Assembly: GCA_031290695.1 (NCBI GenBank)
Contig: JAITNB010000141.1
Location: forward strand, 1-7,219
DNA: 7,219 bases
Direction of reading: 5' to 3'
From: Coriobacteriales bacterium
GTDB lineage: Bacteria; Actinomycetota; Coriobacteriia; Coriobacteriales; UBA8131
Under the pieces are notes generated by a model. It made no database searches. It saw only the letters and a list, made by a program, of their open reading frames with translations, and was not told the origin of the DNA. This document shows, one piece after another, positions 6,158 to 7,219 of this stretch. The position numbers and the translations under genes were made by a program. Each line of letters opens with the position of its first letter. Position 1 is the first letter of the stretch.

Positions 6158-7003
6158 CTATTCGCCTTCTGCGGCGCCGGCATCCACGACTGGCCCGGTA
6201 CTGGCTGCGCCACTGCTTTCTGCGTCGTTGGGAATGAGGATGTCCAGCCCGTTGCTGTCCCCGCCAACGTACAGCGGGAGGATGCCGTTCCATTTGTCGA
6301 TGACCATCTTCGACAGGATCTCATTGTCAAGGGACTCGGCGAGTATGCGGTTTGTCTCGGCCTGCACGGTCGCAGTTTGCTGCTGGGTCTGGGCGGTGAG
6401 CAGCTTCTGCTCGGCCACCATCTTCTCCTCGACCGCAGCCTTGTACTCGGCGGGCAGGTCGACGTTGGCGATCTGCACCGATATGACGTGGATGCCGTAG
6501 GGTTCGAGCGCCGTCTGTGCCTTTGACAGCATGAGCGCCTCAAGTGCGGAGCGCTCGGTTATCGCCCCGTCGATGGTGTAGGCCGCCGTAGCGCTCTTGA
6601 ACTGCGAGTAGAGTGTTGGCCTGACGATACCCGACACATGGTTGCCCAGGAACGACCGGTAGAGGTCCTCGACCTCTGAGGGGTCGATCTGTATCTGCGC
6701 CGTGATGGTCTGGCTTATCGATTGCAGGTCCTTGGTCGCGGTCGAATACTCGTCGGTGACCTGCATCTGCGTGACATCGACGATGTTGTAGAGGTCAAAC
6801 GGCGATTTAAAGTGGAACCCCGACCCCTCAACGCGCACGATGTTACCAAAGGTGGTCACCACAGCCACGCGCCCCTGCTCGACCGTCGCCGTCATCGTGA
6901 AGAACACCGTTGGTATTCCCAGGATCAAGGCGATCCCAATGACGATACCAACCGCCCTGCCCACAAGCCCATTCTTCTTCTTCGCTTGATTTACCTGGTC
7001 CAT
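6158..7003 (-). CDS. Prohibitin-type SPFH (band 7) membrane protein
   Basis: This 281-residue protein is anchored by one membrane segment (about 13-36) after a basic N-terminus containing AKKK. It continues with the SPFH domain: VEQGRVAVVTTFGNI (41-55), SGFHFKSPFD (61-70), the TKDLQSIS segment (90-97), QIQIDPSEVEDLYRSFLG (103-120), VRPTLYSQFKSATAAYT (127-143) and YGIHVISVQIANVDLP (169-184). A charged, Gln-rich coiled-coil helix (about 185-228) and the family's W-N-G-I-L-P motif (238-243) follow, then a short acidic tail. Prohibitin-like proteins form large ring or cage assemblies on membranes, often scaffolding proteases or lipid domains; the partner here is unknown. ATG 7003 is preferred over an in-frame TTG at 7087, because the upstream gene's TGA overlaps this ATG and GAGAGG (7018-7013) lies 9 bases before it. 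The 28 extra residues of the longer version only shadow the small ORF upstream. Confidence 0.9.
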   Translation of the reverse strand: MDQVNQAKKKNGLVGRAVGIVIGIALILGIPTVFFTMTATVEQGRVAVVTTFGNIVRVEGSGFHFKSPFDLYNIVDVTQMQVTDEYSTATKDLQSISQTITAQIQIDPSEVEDLYRSFLGNHVSGIVRPTLYSQFKSATAAYTIDGAITERSALEALMLSKAQTALEPYGIHVISVQIANVDLPAEYKAAVEEKMVAEQKLLTAQTQQQTATVQAETNRILAESLDNEILSKMVIDKWNGILPLYVGGDSNGLDILIPNDAESSGAASTGPVVDAGAAEGE

Positions 7004-7101
7004 CAGTCCCTGCCTCTCGTCTTGAGGTACCAAACGATACCCACTGCCCCGCCCCCAACGATAATCCCCAGGCAGAACATCAACCAAGCCAGCGCAGCCA
7101 T
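7003..7101 (-). CDS. Small one-helix membrane protein, translationally coupled to the SPFH gene
   Basis: This is a 32-residue ORF. It begins MAALAWLMFCLG, continues through a Gly-rich hydrophobic stretch (IIVGGGAVGIVWYL, 13-26) and ends with the basic KTRGRD. Residues 2-26 would span the membrane once, with the charged C-terminus inside by the positive-inside rule. AAGGGTGA (7113-7106) ends 4 bases before the ATG and its GGTGA matches the extended anti-Shine-Dalgarno. The TGA stop (7005-7003) overlaps the SPFH ATG by one base (TGATG), the layout of coupled translation. I recognise no family. Its reading frame stays open upstream to the window edge, so it could be the C-terminal end of a longer gene or start at an earlier ATG (7155), though that one lacks a ribosome binding site. 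Confidence 0.6.
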   Translation of the reverse strand: MAALAWLMFCLGIIVGGGAVGIVWYLKTRGRD

Positions 7102-7219
7102 ATTCTCACCCTTCTCGCCGCAGCAAAAACATCGTCGGATGTATAAGACCAGCATACCATTCAAGCCCCGCCCCAACCCCGCTGGCAGGGTTACAACTTC
7201 AAGACGGTTTTGCGCTGGT
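7102..7219. other. Upstream region of the small ORF/SPFH pair, no firm gene
   Basis: This stretch should hold the promoter of the minus-strand pair, but I find no convincing -35/-10 pair: TATGCT (7157-7152) and TATACA (7145-7140) are candidates without a well-placed -35. A 5-bp stem, ACATC (7129-7133) with GATGT (7138-7142), is followed on the minus strand by four Ts, resembling a very weak terminator. A plus-strand frame from ATG 7139 stays open to the edge but has no ribosome binding site. Confidence 0.3.

Noticed and set aside
7004..7087. A TTG-started N-terminal extension of the SPFH protein
   Set aside because: The extra residues are hydrophilic and overlap the small ORF in another frame. 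The ATG at 7003 with the TGATG overlap and the usual SPFH N-terminus is a better start.
7139..7219. Start of a plus-strand gene running off the window edge
   Set aside because: The frame from ATG 7139 is open, but it has no ribosome binding site and too few codons to judge.

Overview
The window looks like chromosomal DNA from a high-GC Gram-positive bacterium, most likely a gut or oral member of the Coriobacteriia (Collinsella/Olsenella/Atopobium-like). This is inferred from four traits: GC-rich codons ending mostly in C or G, AGGAGG-type ribosome binding sites, a class A penicillin-binding protein with a long Ala/Lys/Glu/Pro/Thr tail, and an intergenic repeat of a type I associate with that class. 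No species can be named from the sequence alone.

Layout. Positions 1-171 are non-coding, with two near-identical 37-38 base direct repeats, a degenerate third motif between them, and a hairpin just upstream of the galE ribosome binding site. Then come galE (172-1179, +), a strong terminator (1232-1264), a convergent class A penicillin-binding protein (1291-3480, -), a short divergent promoter region, a large U32-family protein of the RlhA/DUF3656 type (3605-6085, +), a GC-rich hairpin at a convergent junction, and on the minus strand a prohibitin/SPFH membrane protein (6158-7003). That last gene is preceded by an unlisted 32-residue one-helix membrane ORF (7003-7101) whose TGA stop overlaps the SPFH ATG start. 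The final 118 bases hold no firmly supported gene.

How they work together. The genes are separate housekeeping units rather than one operon. GalE supplies UDP-galactose/UDP-glucose for cell-surface polymers, and the penicillin-binding protein builds peptidoglycan, so these two share an envelope theme. The U32 protein is probably an RNA-modification (hydroxylation) enzyme with an Fe-S centre. The SPFH protein is a membrane scaffold and is apparently co-translated with the tiny membrane protein.

I see no mobile element genes, CRISPR array, tRNA, rRNA or defence system. The points most worth a second look are the coupled small ORF next to the SPFH gene, the repeat and hairpin cluster before galE, the second cysteine cluster in the U32 protein, and the dense C-tracts (G-quadruplex potential on the minus strand) at the U32 domain boundary.
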